This document shows, piece after piece, positions 48,746-60,416 of a DNA stretch of 64,000 nucleotides. Every line of letters begins with the position of its first letter. The stretch's first letter is position 1. Source of the DNA: an uncultured SAR86 cluster bacterium (lineage in GTDB: Bacteria > Pseudomonadota > Gammaproteobacteria > Magnimaribacterales > AG-339-G14); the NCBI GenBank assembly GCA_902561325.1, contig CACEOL010000002.1, positions 1-64,000 on the forward strand, given 5' to 3'. The notes beneath the pieces are model-generated. The model saw only the letters and a program-made list of their open reading frames with translations. It had not been told where the DNA came from and did not search any database. Position numbers and translations under genes: made by a program.

Positions 48746-48822
48746 CTCCCGGTAGCTCAGCTGGATAGAGCATCTGCCTTCTAAGCAGAGGGTCGCAGGT
48801 TCGAATCCTGCCCGGGAGGCCA
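48746..48822 (+). tRNA. tRNA-Arg (TCT)
   Basis: Acceptor CTCCCGG/CCGGGAG, anticodon stem TCTGC/GCAGA with loop CTTCTAA, CCA encoded. Confidence 0.93.
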
Positions 48823-48827
48823 CTAAT

Positions 48828-48904
48828 GGTGGGCGTAGCTCAGTTGGTAGAGCACTGGTTTGTGGTACCGGTTGTCGTGGGTTCGAGCCCCATCGCCCAC
48901 CCCA
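48828..48904 (+). tRNA. tRNA-His (GTG), with encoded G-1 paired to C73
   Basis: G + GTGGGCG/CGCCCAC + C; anticodon loop TTGTGGT; CCA encoded. Confidence 0.94.
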
Positions 48905-48922
48905 ATTAAACAGAAGGATAAT

Positions 48923-50215
48923 ATGTTCGGTAAAAAAAATAATCTAGAGAAAAAAATAAAATTAAATATTCCATCTAAAGATCTTGAAAGAGACTTTAAA
49001 AAGAGGCTTTTATCTCAGCAATCTTCCTCTGACTTGAAGGGATTTAGAAAAGGTAAAGCTCCTTTGGACGTTATTGAAAAATACTATGGAGATCAAATTA
49101 AACAACGACTAATCATGGATAAAATGGGAGATATCTTTTATAAGAAGATTTCTGAAGAAAATATACCTGTAGTTGGCCAGCCTAGTTTTGCTCCAGAATC
49201 TTTTGATATAAAAAAAGATATTAAATTTGAAGTCTCATATGAAATTTATCCAGAGTTTTCTCTAACCAAAATGGGTTCTCTATCATTTAAAAAGCCAGTA
49301 TCAAAAGTTACAGATCAAGATGTTAAAAAAGCTACTGATTTGGTTTTAAAGAGATATGGAAAAGCAGAGCCAATAGATGAAAAAAGTAAGGAAGGCAATT
49401 TTGTAAAAATTGATTTTGATGGTTTTTTAGATGGTGAAAAGTTTGAAGGCGGTGAAGCCCAAGATTATTCTCTTGAACTAGGATCAAATACTATGATTCC
49501 AGGTTTTGAAGAACAAATTGTTGGTATGAAAGCCGCAGAAACTAAAGAAATTGAGGTAACTTTTCCAGAAGACTATCAAGCAGAAAATTTAAAAGGCAAA
49601 AAGGTAGTTTTTAAAATAAATATGAAAGAAGTTTCAGAGGTAAAACTTCCTAATCTTGATGAGGAATTTTTTAAATCAATTAATATGGATGTAAAAACAC
49701 AAGAAGAATTTAAGAAAAAAATAGAAGAACAACTTCAAACTGATTTAAAAGCAAATTTAAAAACAAAAACCAAACAAAGAATATTTGATGCGTTTGAAAG
49801 TTCTAATCAAATTGATATACCCCAAAGCATGATTATTTCTGAGGCAAATAATTTAAGAAACAATACAGCTCAACAAATGGGATTGGATATTAGTAAATTA
49901 GAAGACGATCAATTCCCTATTGATAATTTCAAAGATAACGCACTTAAAAGAGTTAGGTTGGGCGTCTTGATAAATAAATTAATTGAAGAAAACAATATAT
50001 CTGTTGATAAAGATACTTTGAAGAAAGAAATTGAAGACAAATCAAAGTCATTCAAAGATCCTGAACAATATGTCAATTGGATATATGGTAATGAAGAACA
50101 ACTAAAAAATATTGAGTCTCTCGTTTTAGAAGATAAAGTAGCAGAATATTTAGAAGTTAAATCTAAAGTAGAAGAGGAGTTGTTAAGTTTTGAAGAAGTA
50201 GTTTCTATGGGTTAA
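48923..50215 (+). CDS. tig: Trigger factor
   Basis: KGFRKGKAPLDVIEKYYG, FVKIDFDGFLDGEKFEGGEAQDYSLELGSNTMIPGFEEQIVGM; start corrected out of tRNA-His. Confidence 0.95.
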   Translation: MFGKKNNLEKKIKLNIPSKDLERDFKKRLLSQQSSSDLKGFRKGKAPLDVIEKYYGDQIKQRLIMDKMGDIFYKKISEENIPVVGQPSFAPESFDIKKDIKFEVSYEIYPEFSLTKMGSLSFKKPVSKVTDQDVKKATDLVLKRYGKAEPIDEKSKEGNFVKIDFDGFLDGEKFEGGEAQDYSLELGSNTMIPGFEEQIVGMKAAETKEIEVTFPEDYQAENLKGKKVVFKINMKEVSEVKLPNLDEEFFKSINMDVKTQEEFKKKIEEQLQTDLKANLKTKTKQRIFDAFESSNQIDIPQSMIISEANNLRNNTAQQMGLDISKLEDDQFPIDNFKDNALKRVRLGVLINKLIEENNISVDKDTLKKEIEDKSKSFKDPEQYVNWIYGNEEQLKNIESLVLEDKVAEYLEVKSKVEEELLSFEEVVSMG

Positions 50216-50224
50216 ATTAAGGTT

Positions 50225-50827
50225 ATGACAAATATAAAAAATCAGCTTGTTCCAATGGTTGTGGAACAAACACCAAGAGGAGAGAGGGCTTTTGACATCT
50301 ACTCTAGACTTCTCAAAGAAAGAGTTATTTTTATTACAGGTCCTATTGAAGACCATATGGCAAATTTGGTTGTGGCACAGCTACTTTTTCTCGAAGCTGA
50401 AAATCCTGAAAAAGATATTAATATTTATATAAATTCACCAGGCGGCTCAGTAACTTCAGGCATGTCAATCTACGACACAATGTCTTACATCAAGCCAGAC
50501 ATAAGTACTTTATGTATAGGTCAAGCTTCCAGTATGGGGGCAATCTTACTTACAGGCGGCACAAAAGGAAAAAGATTTGCTCTCCCTAATTCTAGAATAA
50601 TGATTCATCAACCTTTAGGAGGATTTCAAGGGCAGGCAACAGATATAGAAATTCATGCTCAAGAAATACTCAAAATTAGAACTAAATTGAATGAAATTCT
50701 GTCTCATCATAGTGGAAAAGATATTGACAAAGTAAGTCAAGATACTGAAAGAGATAATTTTATGAGCGGCGAAGAAGCTGTAAAATATGGTTTAATAGAT
50801 AAAGTTATTGATAAAAGAGATAAATAG
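50225..50827 (+). CDS. clpP: ATP-dependent Clp protease proteolytic subunit
   Basis: [38 protein letters not shown]. Confidence 0.97.
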   Translation: MTNIKNQLVPMVVEQTPRGERAFDIYSRLLKERVIFITGPIEDHMANLVVAQLLFLEAENPEKDINIYINSPGGSVTSGMSIYDTMSYIKPDISTLCIGQASSMGAILLTGGTKGKRFALPNSRIMIHQPLGGFQGQATDIEIHAQEILKIRTKLNEILSHHSGKDIDKVSQDTERDNFMSGEEAVKYGLIDKVIDKRDK

Positions 50828-50829
50828 AC

Positions 50830-52092
50830 ATGTCCGAAAATCAAGAAGCAGATAAAAAGTTATTTTGTTCTTTCTGTGGAAAGAATCAATCTGAGGTAAA
50901 AAAACTTATCGCTGGACCGTCTGTTTACATATGTGATGAATGTGTATCTCTTTGTAACGACATAATTAAAGAAGATTTAGCTGAAGCAAACCAAGAATCT
51001 TCTGAAGAAAAATTACCTGTTCCAGAAGAAATTAAAGCAATTCTTGATGATTATGTTATTGGTCAAGAATCTGCAAAAAAGACATTAGCAGTTGCAGTTT
51101 ATAACCATTATAAAAAACTAAAGAGTTCCCAATCTTCCAATGAAGATGTGGAATTAGGAAAAAGTAATATTCTTCTATTAGGACCTACAGGCAGTGGTAA
51201 GACTTTATTAGCACAAACTTTAGCTAGACTTTTAGATGTTCCATTTACCATTGCAGATGCAACGACTTTAACTGAAGCTGGATATGTTGGTGAAGATGTC
51301 GAAAACATTATTCAAAAACTTCTTCAAAAATGTGATTACGATGTTGAAAAGGCTCAGGTTGGAATTGTTTATATTGATGAGATAGACAAAATTGCGAGAA
51401 AATCAGATAACCCTTCAATCACTCGAGATGTTTCTGGAGAGGGAGTTCAACAAGCATTACTAAAGCTTGTAGAAGGAACTACAGCATCTGTTCCTCCTCA
51501 AGGCGGTAGAAAACATCCTCAACAAGAATTTCTTCAAGTTGATACTTCAAATATTTTATTTATTTGTGGCGGAGCTTTTTCTGGGTTAGAGGAAATAATT
51601 AAAGCAAGATCTGAAGAAAGAGGTATGGGATTTGAAGCATCTGTGAAGAAAAAATCACAAGGCTTTGACTCGAAAGTAATTAAAAATTCTCAACCAGAAG
51701 ATTTGATTAAATATGGTCTAATTCCCGAGTTTGTGGGTAGGCTACCAGTAATGGCTACTTTAGATGAACTAGATGAAGATGCTCTAGTTACAATACTTAC
51801 AGAACCAAAAAACTCTTTGACAAAACAATTCAAAAAACTTTTTGAAATGGAAGAAGTTGATCTTGATATAAGAGATGATGCTTTATTGGAAATAGCCAAA
51901 CTTGCAATAGAAATGAAAACTGGCGCTAGAGGTCTAAGGTCGATTTTAGAAAAATCTCTTCTAGATACTATGTACGAGGTTCCGTCTTTAGAAAATCTTG
52001 AAAAAGTTGTATTGGATGCTTCTTGTATCAAGGGCGATTCCAAGCCTTTATTAGTTTACGAAACTGATTTAGATTCAAAAAAATTACAATAA
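50830..52092 (+). CDS. clpX: ClpX ATPase
   Basis: [11 protein letters not shown] zinc finger, [51 protein letters not shown]. Confidence 0.97.
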   Translation: MSENQEADKKLFCSFCGKNQSEVKKLIAGPSVYICDECVSLCNDIIKEDLAEANQESSEEKLPVPEEIKAILDDYVIGQESAKKTLAVAVYNHYKKLKSSQSSNEDVELGKSNILLLGPTGSGKTLLAQTLARLLDVPFTIADATTLTEAGYVGEDVENIIQKLLQKCDYDVEKAQVGIVYIDEIDKIARKSDNPSITRDVSGEGVQQALLKLVEGTTASVPPQGGRKHPQQEFLQVDTSNILFICGGAFSGLEEIIKARSEERGMGFEASVKKKSQGFDSKVIKNSQPEDLIKYGLIPEFVGRLPVMATLDELDEDALVTILTEPKNSLTKQFKKLFEMEEVDLDIRDDALLEIAKLAIEMKTGARGLRSILEKSLLDTMYEVPSLENLEKVVLDASCIKGDSKPLLVYETDLDSKKLQ

Positions 52093-52137
52093 CTTGTTTT
52101 TTTTTCTTCAGACCCTATATAAAAGTTAGAGGTTATT

Positions 52138-54522
52138 ATGAATATTCCATTGGTCCCCCTTAGAGATGTAGTAATTTTTCCAGGTGTAGTCACACCTCTT
52201 TTCGTTGGTAGAGAATCATCAATTAATTCTCTACAAAAGGCTATGTCAGATGATAAATCCGTAATGCTAATTGCTCAAAGAGAAGCAAATACAGAGAACC
52301 CCAATCAAAAAGATTTATATGAAATTGGAACGGTTTCTACCATACTGCAGTTAATTAAACTTCCTGACGGTACTTACAAAGTATTGGTTGAGGGAATAAA
52401 AAGGGCAAAATTACAAAATTTAATTTCTGGAAAAGATGTTTTAGATGCCGAGGTTGATATTCTTGAAGATTCTGAAATGGAAGAAGATCTTAAGAAAAGT
52501 TATGTAAATACTTTGCAGTCTCAATTTAGAGAGCTTTCAAAAACGTCTCAAAAAATTAGACCTGAAATTGCTAATCAAGTCAGATCGGTAGAAAGATTAG
52601 AAAAATTAATTGACACCCTAGTCGGCCATTTATCCATCTCTATAGCGGATAGACAAATCTTACTTGAGGAACTTGATTTAGAGGAAAGAGCTAAAAATTT
52701 AGTTAATCTTCTTGAAACCCAGCTTGACCTTACGCAAATGGAAAAAAAGATTCGTAATAGAGTTAAGAAACAAATGGAAAAGAGCCAAAAAGAATATTAC
52801 TTAAGCGAACAGATGAAGGCTCTAAAAAAAGAAATGGGTGAAGGTGATGACCTTGATGATGAGGTGGAGATTCTAGAAAAGAAAATCAAAGACTCTGGAA
52901 TGCCTGATGATGCTAAAGAAAAAGTTAATACAGAATTAAATAAATTTAAGCTTATGCCTCCTATGTCGGCTGAGGCTTCAGTGGTGAGAGGATATATCGA
53001 TTGGATGACAAGTATTCCTTGGAAAAAGAAATCTAAAATTCAAAAAAATATTGAAAATGCAAGTAAAGTTTTAGAAACAGATCATCATGGTCTTGAAGAA
53101 GTAAAAGAAAGAATTCTTGAATACCTTGCAGTTCAAAAAAGAGTATCAAAACTTAAAGGTCCTGTTTTATGTTTAGTTGGACCGCCAGGAGTAGGAAAAA
53201 CTTCATTAGGAGAATCCATTGCAAGGGCAACTGGGAGAAAATTCACTAGAGTTTCCCTAGGTGGAGTAAGAGATGAAGCAGAAATAAGAGGGCATAGAAG
53301 AACTTATATTGGTTCTATGCCTGGGAAAATACTTCAGAAAATGTCTAAAGTAGGCGTGAAAAACCCTTTATTTCTTCTTGATGAAATTGACAAAATTGGA
53401 ATGGATTATAGAGGCGATCCATCGTCTGCGCTTCTTGAAGTTTTAGACCCTGAGCAAAACCATACATTTAATGATCATTACCTAGAAGTTGATTATGATT
53501 TATCTGATGTTATGTTTGTTTGTACAGCAAACTCGTTGGATATTCCTGCTCCTTTATTAGATAGAATGGAGATAATTAGGCTACCTGGCTATACAGAAGA
53601 TGAAAAATTAAGTATTGCTAAAGACTATCTTGTAAAAAAACAACTCAAGAATAATGGATTGGATGAATCTGAAATTAATATTTCAGATAATTCCATATTA
53701 GATGTAATTCGATATTACACAAGAGAAGCAGGTGTTAGATCTTTAGAAAGAGAGATTGCAAAAATTTGTAGAAAAACAATTAAAAAGATAGCCGATCTCA
53801 AAGAAAAAAAATTAATAAAAGTCACTCCAAAAATACTTGAAGATATCTTAGGTGTTAAAAAATTTGATTATGGCGAAGCTAAAGATAAAGACCGAATCGG
53901 CCAAGTAACCGGATTAGCATGGACTCAAGTTGGTGGAGAACTTTTAACCATAGAAGCATCAGCATTTAAAGGTAAGGGTAAAATAATTAAAACTGGAAAA
54001 CTTGGAGATGTTATGCAGGAATCTATTCAAGCAGCAATTTCAGTGATTCGAGCTAGAGCAGAATCTTTAGGGATTAATCCAGATTTTCATGAATTAAATG
54101 ATCTTCATATTCATGTTCCTGAAGGAGCAACTCCAAAAGATGGACCTAGTGCAGGTATAGGCATGTGTACCGCTGTAGCATCAGTCTTGTCTGAAATTCC
54201 AGTTAGGGCTGACGTAGCCATGACAGGTGAAATTACCTTACGAGGCGAAGTTCTAAAAATCGGAGGCTTGAAAGAGAAGTTATTAGCCGCAAAAAGAGGC
54301 GGTATTAAGACAGTACTAATTCCTGAAGGCAACGTTGGAGACTTAAGAGAAATTCCTGACAAAATAAAAAATAAAATAGAAATCAGACCTGTCAAATGGA
54401 TTGATGAAGTTTTTGATCTAGTTTTGACTGAAAAACCTAAAATCTGGGAAGAAAAAGGCGAAAATTCCTCTAAATCTGCAAGAAGAAGAAAAACAAAAAA
54501 AGATAAGCTTGAAACCCATTAA
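52138..54522 (+). CDS. lon: Endopeptidase La (Lon)
   Basis: [50 protein letters not shown] (Ser-Lys dyad). Confidence 0.97.
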   Translation: MNIPLVPLRDVVIFPGVVTPLFVGRESSINSLQKAMSDDKSVMLIAQREANTENPNQKDLYEIGTVSTILQLIKLPDGTYKVLVEGIKRAKLQNLISGKDVLDAEVDILEDSEMEEDLKKSYVNTLQSQFRELSKTSQKIRPEIANQVRSVERLEKLIDTLVGHLSISIADRQILLEELDLEERAKNLVNLLETQLDLTQMEKKIRNRVKKQMEKSQKEYYLSEQMKALKKEMGEGDDLDDEVEILEKKIKDSGMPDDAKEKVNTELNKFKLMPPMSAEASVVRGYIDWMTSIPWKKKSKIQKNIENASKVLETDHHGLEEVKERILEYLAVQKRVSKLKGPVLCLVGPPGVGKTSLGESIARATGRKFTRVSLGGVRDEAEIRGHRRTYIGSMPGKILQKMSKVGVKNPLFLLDEIDKIGMDYRGDPSSALLEVLDPEQNHTFNDHYLEVDYDLSDVMFVCTANSLDIPAPLLDRMEIIRLPGYTEDEKLSIAKDYLVKKQLKNNGLDESEINISDNSILDVIRYYTREAGVRSLEREIAKICRKTIKKIADLKEKKLIKVTPKILEDILGVKKFDYGEAKDKDRIGQVTGLAWTQVGGELLTIEASAFKGKGKIIKTGKLGDVMQESIQAAISVIRARAESLGINPDFHELNDLHIHVPEGATPKDGPSAGIGMCTAVASVLSEIPVRADVAMTGEITLRGEVLKIGGLKEKLLAAKRGGIKTVLIPEGNVGDLREIPDKIKNKIEIRPVKWIDEVFDLVLTEKPKIWEEKGENSSKSARRRKTKKDKLETH

Positions 54523-54635
54523 AAAAGGTGTTTTAAGCTTTAAATCTCGCTTGACAGAAATATATCTACATGTCTAAATCACTTTATTGACATTGTGTCT
54601 AAGGATTTTAACAACTTTATTTAGGAGAGAGACTA

Positions 54636-54905
54636 GTGAATAAAGCCGAATTAATAGAAGCAGTTGCAGACGCGACTGATACCTCAAAAGCAGAAGCCAG
54701 CAGAACTTTAGATGCTGTGCTAGATTCAATCGCAGGAGCTTTAAGTAATGGAGATTCCGTTGCGCTTGTTGGATTTGGAACTTTCAACGTAAGAGAAAGA
54801 GCAGCAAGAATGGGAAGAAACCCAGCAACTGGCGAAACTATCCAAATTGCCGCTTCTAAAGGCGTGGGCTTTAAAGCCGGTAAAAGTCTCAAAGATAGTT
54901 TATAA
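54636..54905 (+). CDS. hupB: HU-family DNA-binding protein (GTG start)
   Basis: MNKAELIEAVADATDTSKAEA, GFGTFNVRERAARMGRNPATGETIQIAASKGVGFKAGKSLKD. Confidence 0.95.
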   Translation: MNKAELIEAVADATDTSKAEASRTLDAVLDSIAGALSNGDSVALVGFGTFNVRERAARMGRNPATGETIQIAASKGVGFKAGKSLKDSL

Positions 54906-54916
54906 ACTTATTTTTT

Positions 54917-54950
54917 AAAACGCGTCCTATATTTATAGGGCGCGTTTTTA
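54917..54950 (+). terminator. Rho-independent terminator downstream of hupB
   Basis: ACGCGTCCTAT-ATTT-ATAGGGCGCGT followed by a T-rich tract. Confidence 0.88.
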
Positions 54951-54965
54951 TTTTATAATCAAAAA

Positions 54966-56765
54966 ATGTCTGCACTTCAAAACATAAGAAAAGGATTATC
55001 ATCGACTGGCTCATCTATCATTGTGGCGGTATTAATTTTTGGTTTGGTTGCAACATTTGGTGGATTTTTAACTGATCCATCTGCTCCTTCAAATACACCA
55101 TTAAAGATAAACGGCAAAAACATTTCTTTTGGAGAATATAATTTAGAATTTAGTAGGATATCCTCATTATTTTCTGAAGGTGACATATCAGAGGAATTAA
55201 TTGATGAAATAACTAGAAACTCAATAATTTCAAAAGAGTTGGTATATCAAAAAGCTTTAGATTTACAAATGAATGTTTCCGATGATTATGTAAATACCTT
55301 AATTGCAAATGACATCTCATTCCAAACTAATGATGTATTCGATACAGCCTTATTTGCAGGATATATGGCAAGACTTGGTTTAACAGTTAATGATTATAGA
55401 GAACTAGTTAAATCAAAATATTTAGCGAATGCTTTAAGCGATTTCATATCTCGTTCTGAATTTTCTTTAGATTCTTCAGCATTGAATTTTATTCAAGCTA
55501 CAAATCAACAAAGATCTTTAAGTTTTTATAAATTAGATCTTATTGAAATTTCTGAAAAAGAAATAATCCCAGATTCAGAAATCTTGAATTATTATCAACA
55601 AAATCAGTTTAAATTTATTGAACCAAAAAAAATCTCTGTTAACTATATTGTTTTGAATGAGAATCTTTATAGAGATTCTTTGGAAGTTTCTTCTCAAGAA
55701 ATATTAGATGAGAGAAATCTTAAAGAAGAGAGCGATGACAATTCTCAAACAAGAGTAAGTCATATTCAACTAAGTTTTTCTTCCGAAGAAGAAAAGGAAG
55801 AACAATTAAGTATAGCTAATATAATTCTTGAGAAACTTTCAGACTCAATTACTTTTGAGTTATTAGTTGAGGAGTATTCTGACGATTTTGGAAGTAATAA
55901 TAATGGAGGAGATTTAGGTTATACAGATGGAACAATACTTCCCGAAGAATTTGAATCGGAAATAAAGAGTTTATCTGTTAATGATATTTCTCAAATTATA
56001 GAAATGCCGAGTTCAATTCATATTTTAAAAGTTACAGAAAAGAATGAATTTCTATTTTCTGATGATGAAATTAAGGAAATGATTCTATCTAATAAATCTC
56101 AAGAAATTCTTAATAAAACTCTTTTAAATATTGAAGATAACTATTTAGGTCTTACCTTGGATGTTCTCAATTCTGATTTAGGTCTTCAAATTCAAAAATC
56201 AAAGCAATTTGATAAGGATAATTTACCTGAAGAGCTTCTCTCCTTTAATGTTTCAGATGAAATCTTCAATCAAGATGATGTAAGTACAGAATTTTTTGGT
56301 CCTTATGAAGACGAAACAGGAAATTTTCTTTTATTTGAAATTAACGATGTGAAGCAAGAAACTTTACTCTCTCAATCTGTTGCGCAGCCTGAAATTAAAA
56401 AGATACTTCAACTTGAGCAAGCACAAGACACTATTATGCAAGAGTTAGAAAAATATGAAACTAAAGCAATTGATAACAGGTTGTCAGAATTTAATTCATA
56501 TTCATTAATTAAAAGGGATAGTAGTCTTTTACCAGATAACTTACTCAGTGATTTATTTACAGTCAGTCTTGAAAATCCTGTGTTTATCTCTTCCCAAGAA
56601 AATGGGGATATCTATGTAGTCAGATTAACTAAAATTAAAAACTCTAAAAATCTTGCCAAGAAAGAAGATATAGAAGCGGCTAAGAATTCCTTGAAAGCAT
56701 TGAATTCAAGATCTTATCTCGATACTTTTTTTAAAGAATTAGAGTCAAGTTCTTATATTAATTAA
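54966..56765 (+). CDS. ppiD: SurA N-terminal/PpiD-like peptidylprolyl isomerase
   Basis: N-terminal TM anchor; rotamase region [10 protein letters not shown]...[17 protein letters not shown]; downstream of hupB. Confidence 0.87.
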   Translation: MSALQNIRKGLSSTGSSIIVAVLIFGLVATFGGFLTDPSAPSNTPLKINGKNISFGEYNLEFSRISSLFSEGDISEELIDEITRNSIISKELVYQKALDLQMNVSDDYVNTLIANDISFQTNDVFDTALFAGYMARLGLTVNDYRELVKSKYLANALSDFISRSEFSLDSSALNFIQATNQQRSLSFYKLDLIEISEKEIIPDSEILNYYQQNQFKFIEPKKISVNYIVLNENLYRDSLEVSSQEILDERNLKEESDDNSQTRVSHIQLSFSSEEEKEEQLSIANIILEKLSDSITFELLVEEYSDDFGSNNNGGDLGYTDGTILPEEFESEIKSLSVNDISQIIEMPSSIHILKVTEKNEFLFSDDEIKEMILSNKSQEILNKTLLNIEDNYLGLTLDVLNSDLGLQIQKSKQFDKDNLPEELLSFNVSDEIFNQDDVSTEFFGPYEDETGNFLLFEINDVKQETLLSQSVAQPEIKKILQLEQAQDTIMQELEKYETKAIDNRLSEFNSYSLIKRDSSLLPDNLLSDLFTVSLENPVFISSQENGDIYVVRLTKIKNSKNLAKKEDIEAAKNSLKALNSRSYLDTFFKELESSSYIN

Positions 56766-57552
56766 CTTCAGATAAATCGCCCATAGCAGTGATATTAAAT
56801 CCTGCATCAACATAAAGTATTTCACCTGTTATTCCGCTTGCTAAATCTGAACAAAGAAAAGCAGCTGCATTACCTACTTCTTCAGAAGTGATGTTTCTTT
56901 TCAGCGGGGCTCTGGATTCATTATAAGAGAGCATTTTTTTGAAGCTTTTCACACCTGATGCAGCCAATGTTTTTACTGGTCCAGCAGAAATTGCATTTAC
57001 TCTAATCTGGTCAGCACCCATGCTATTTGCAAGATATCTTGTAGTAGATTCTAAAGCTGCTTTTGCAACGCCCATGACATTGTAGTTTGGTAAAGTTCTT
57101 TGCGCTCCAAGATAAGAGAGAGTCAATAATGAGGCATTTCTATTTTTCATTAAATACTTAGCTTTTTGGGCAAGAGCAGTAAAGCTAAAAACACTAATAT
57201 CGTGGGCAATCTTAAACCCTTCTCTGGTGGCAACATCCACAAAATTTCCATCTAGCTCGTTTGCTGGGGCAAATCCAACAGCATGAACAATTCCGTCTAA
57301 ATATCCCCATTTAATTTCAACTTCTTTAATTAGAGAATCTATTGAATCATCATCACTTACATCGCACTCAAAATAATTTTTACATCCTAAAGGATCTCCA
57401 ACCTGAGAGACTTTTTTTAATAATCTCTCGCTTTGATAAGATAAAAATAAATCAGCTCCTTGATCGGACATAGATTTTGCTATACCAGCTGCAATTGAAA
57501 ATTTGTTTGCTACACCAACAATTAAAAACTTTTTATCTTTAAGAAATGACAT
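56758..57552 (-). CDS. fabI: Enoyl-ACP reductase [NADH] FabI
   Basis: [44 protein letters not shown]. Confidence 0.95.
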   Translation of the reverse strand: MSFLKDKKFLIVGVANKFSIAAGIAKSMSDQGADLFLSYQSERLLKKVSQVGDPLGCKNYFECDVSDDDSIDSLIKEVEIKWGYLDGIVHAVGFAPANELDGNFVDVATREGFKIAHDISVFSFTALAQKAKYLMKNRNASLLTLSYLGAQRTLPNYNVMGVAKAALESTTRYLANSMGADQIRVNAISAGPVKTLAASGVKSFKKMLSYNESRAPLKRNITSEEVGNAAAFLCSDLASGITGEILYVDAGFNITAMGDLSEVN

Positions 57553-57629
57553 AAAAATAATTTTAGCATTGCAATTAGTAAAAAAGATTTTTTATCGTAA
57601 TTTAAATCAAATATAATCGTTTTTTTCTC

Positions 57630-60416
57630 ATGAAAAATTTTTTACTATTTTTTTTAATTTTTTCTTTTTTTGGAACTTTATTTGGAGAAGTTACTGAGGA
57701 TGTTTACGTAACTGGTAGTTCAATTAAGAAATCTTCATTATTGGTTGCCAATCCTATATCTTCATTTGATTTAGATGATATTAAAAATAGAGGAACTCTT
57801 CATATTGAAAACTTTCTTAGTTTTTTACCTCAAATAAATCCAAGTAACTCATCTTTTCATTCTAATAAAGCAACTGGAACTGCATCTGTGAGTTTAAGAG
57901 GTCTAGGCGGCACTAGGACCTTAGTTCTCTTGAATGGGAAAAGACTTTCTCCTGGTACACCAATGAATGGAACAGCAGAGCAAGATTTAAGCCAAATTCC
58001 TTTCTCGCTGATTAAGAAAGTTGATGTTCTTACTGGAGGCAAGTCAACGATTTATGGTTCTGATGCAATAGGTGGAGTAATTAATTTTCAATTAGATAGA
58101 AAATTTTCAGGCATAGATATCTCTTATCAACACTCTTTTTATAACCATCAAAATGATGATAGTAATTTGAGAACTCTGCATATTTCTAACAATTATGATT
58201 TGTCTCCAAAATCTGTATCCGATGGTCATAAAAATGCTATACAAATTTCTTTGGGATATGAAATTTTTCAAGATATTCATCTTACCTCTTTCTTTAATTA
58301 TAGGTCTGTTGATGAAGTTACTTGGTCTCAAAGAGACATAAGCGTCTGTGCTTTGAGTGGAAATGATACTTGTAGGGGCTCAAGTACATCACCCGAGGGC
58401 AAATTTAGTGAAAATAGAGTTGGCGGGAAAAACTTTTACGTACAAAACGATACCTTTGTTGAAGGTACAACTCGATATAATTTTGCGTCTAAAAACCATT
58501 TACTTAGACCCGATAAAAAAAATGATATAGGAATCTTACTGACTTTTGAAAATCTTAAGAATCATATTTTCAATTTAGATTATTTTAAGACATCTCACAA
58601 AACTACTGGCCAATTAGATTATTCTGGGGTTTTTCGACTTTCTGTAGATCTTCCTTGTAACAATCCTTTCTTATCAAATCAACAATTTAATACAATTTGT
58701 ACAAATAACGGTTTGACATCATCAGATACTACTCCTCTATATATAAGCAGAAGAAACATAGAAGGCAATCCAAGAAGACAGAGCTTTAAGCATTCCACGG
58801 ATAGGGTAGTCTTCGATGTTGAAGGTAAAATTAACAATGACTGGTTTTATAATTTTAGCCTTCAAAGTTCAAGAACAAATACTGATTTTACTTACTTCAA
58901 TGATATTTCTAAATCTAGAGCAACAAATGCATTAAATGTAACAGGATCGGCATCAAATCCAGCTTGTATATTAGGAGGGAATTGTAAACCTTGGAATATT
59001 TTTAGATTAACAAATGGTAATGTACAGAATTCAGCAGCATTAGGCGTCACTCAAGAAGCTCTAGACTACATATCAACGAATTTAAATGTAGATGCCGAAT
59101 TAACTGAAAAACAGTATAGGTTTGTAACCTCAAAATCTTTTACATTAAAGAATTCAATTTTACCTTCTTTGGATTTAGCCTTAGGTATTGAATATAGAGA
59201 TTTAAATTTAAAGAAAAATGCGGAAGATTTCTCTGACGGAGCAGGTCAACAATATCCTCATTCAAGCTTGTATGGAGACTTAAAGGTCAAAGAATTCTTT
59301 TCAGAAATTTATTTTCCTTTTGTAACAGACACCAATTTAAACTTAAGTATAAGGTATTCTGATTATTCATTAGAGGAAGATGCCTTGACTTATGACTTAG
59401 GACTGGTACATCTGTTTAATGATAAACATACATTTAAATTTTCACAGCAAAAAGCTATAAGAATGCCGGATATTAATGATCTTTATAGTCCTGCAAAAGT
59501 ACAACAAACTTTTCTAGACAATGATCCTTGTTCCGGTGCAAATCCTCAAAGATCTTTTTCTGATTGCTCGAGAACTGGGGTAACTCAATCTTTATACGGA
59601 ACAATTTCAAATACTGAAGATCAAGTCAATTCTCTTGTAGGCGGCAATCTAAATTTACGTCCTGAAACTGCACATACAAACAGCTTAAGTTACCTTTTTT
59701 CTGATGAAATTGATTTGGAAATTGATTTTTATTCAATTTCTCTTAAAGATAAAATTGGGTCAGCAGATGCTTCATTTATTTTAAATAGATGTTTGGATTC
59801 TGGAGAACCTTATTTTTGCAATCTAATTGAGAGAAATTCAACAACAGGAACTTTTTATGAAGGAACAGGAAAAATTGCTTCACCTCTTTTAAATGTATCC
59901 AGTCAAAAAATTTCCGGTTTAGATATAAATATTGTTAAGAGACTTTTCATGGATTTTGGCGAATTAAGAATTAATAATTTTCTTTCTTACTTACTTAAAA
60001 ATGACATTCAGCTTAGATCATCACTTCCGATTGAAGATTGTAAAGGTAAGTATGAAAATACCTGTGGACTGCCATCACCAAAACTTCAAAATGTATTTAA
60101 CATGGAATTTATTTATAAAATTTTACAATTTGATACTTCAACAAATCTCACAATCCGCTACATTGATAGTGTTGAAGATTCAAACACGACCAACCCTATT
60201 GATTTCAGTAGTTTTTATTATTTAGATACGAATTTTTCAATAAATTTGATTGACGATTTAATTTTTTCTTTTGGTATTAATAATATTCAAGATAAGAATC
60301 CGCCTTTAAATGGTAAATCAATCAATTATGTACCCGGGAACGCAAATACTTATCCATCTTATTATGATCCACTAGGAAGATTTATTTACCTAAATATTTC
60401 AAAGAGAATTTATTGA
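57630..60416 (+). CDS. TonB-dependent receptor
   Basis: Signal peptide; plug SLRGLGGTRTLVLLNGKRL, STIYGSDAIGGVINF; C-terminal beta-barrel ending in an aromatic residue. Confidence 0.92.
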   Translation: MKNFLLFFLIFSFFGTLFGEVTEDVYVTGSSIKKSSLLVANPISSFDLDDIKNRGTLHIENFLSFLPQINPSNSSFHSNKATGTASVSLRGLGGTRTLVLLNGKRLSPGTPMNGTAEQDLSQIPFSLIKKVDVLTGGKSTIYGSDAIGGVINFQLDRKFSGIDISYQHSFYNHQNDDSNLRTLHISNNYDLSPKSVSDGHKNAIQISLGYEIFQDIHLTSFFNYRSVDEVTWSQRDISVCALSGNDTCRGSSTSPEGKFSENRVGGKNFYVQNDTFVEGTTRYNFASKNHLLRPDKKNDIGILLTFENLKNHIFNLDYFKTSHKTTGQLDYSGVFRLSVDLPCNNPFLSNQQFNTICTNNGLTSSDTTPLYISRRNIEGNPRRQSFKHSTDRVVFDVEGKINNDWFYNFSLQSSRTNTDFTYFNDISKSRATNALNVTGSASNPACILGGNCKPWNIFRLTNGNVQNSAALGVTQEALDYISTNLNVDAELTEKQYRFVTSKSFTLKNSILPSLDLALGIEYRDLNLKKNAEDFSDGAGQQYPHSSLYGDLKVKEFFSEIYFPFVTDTNLNLSIRYSDYSLEEDALTYDLGLVHLFNDKHTFKFSQQKAIRMPDINDLYSPAKVQQTFLDNDPCSGANPQRSFSDCSRTGVTQSLYGTISNTEDQVNSLVGGNLNLRPETAHTNSLSYLFSDEIDLEIDFYSISLKDKIGSADASFILNRCLDSGEPYFCNLIERNSTTGTFYEGTGKIASPLLNVSSQKISGLDINIVKRLFMDFGELRINNFLSYLLKNDIQLRSSLPIEDCKGKYENTCGLPSPKLQNVFNMEFIYKILQFDTSTNLTIRYIDSVEDSNTTNPIDFSSFYYLDTNFSINLIDDLIFSFGINNIQDKNPPLNGKSINYVPGNANTYPSYYDPLGRFIYLNISKRIY

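Noticed and set aside
48860-48922. N-terminal extension MWYRLSWVRAPSPTPIKQKDN of trigger factor
   Set aside because: It is translated from tRNA-His; the real start is ATG at 48923 preceded by an AAGGA-type SD.
54617-54892. 91-aa minus-strand ORF opposite hupB
   Set aside because: Antisense shadow of a strongly conserved HU gene; low-complexity Ala/Ser/Leu composition.
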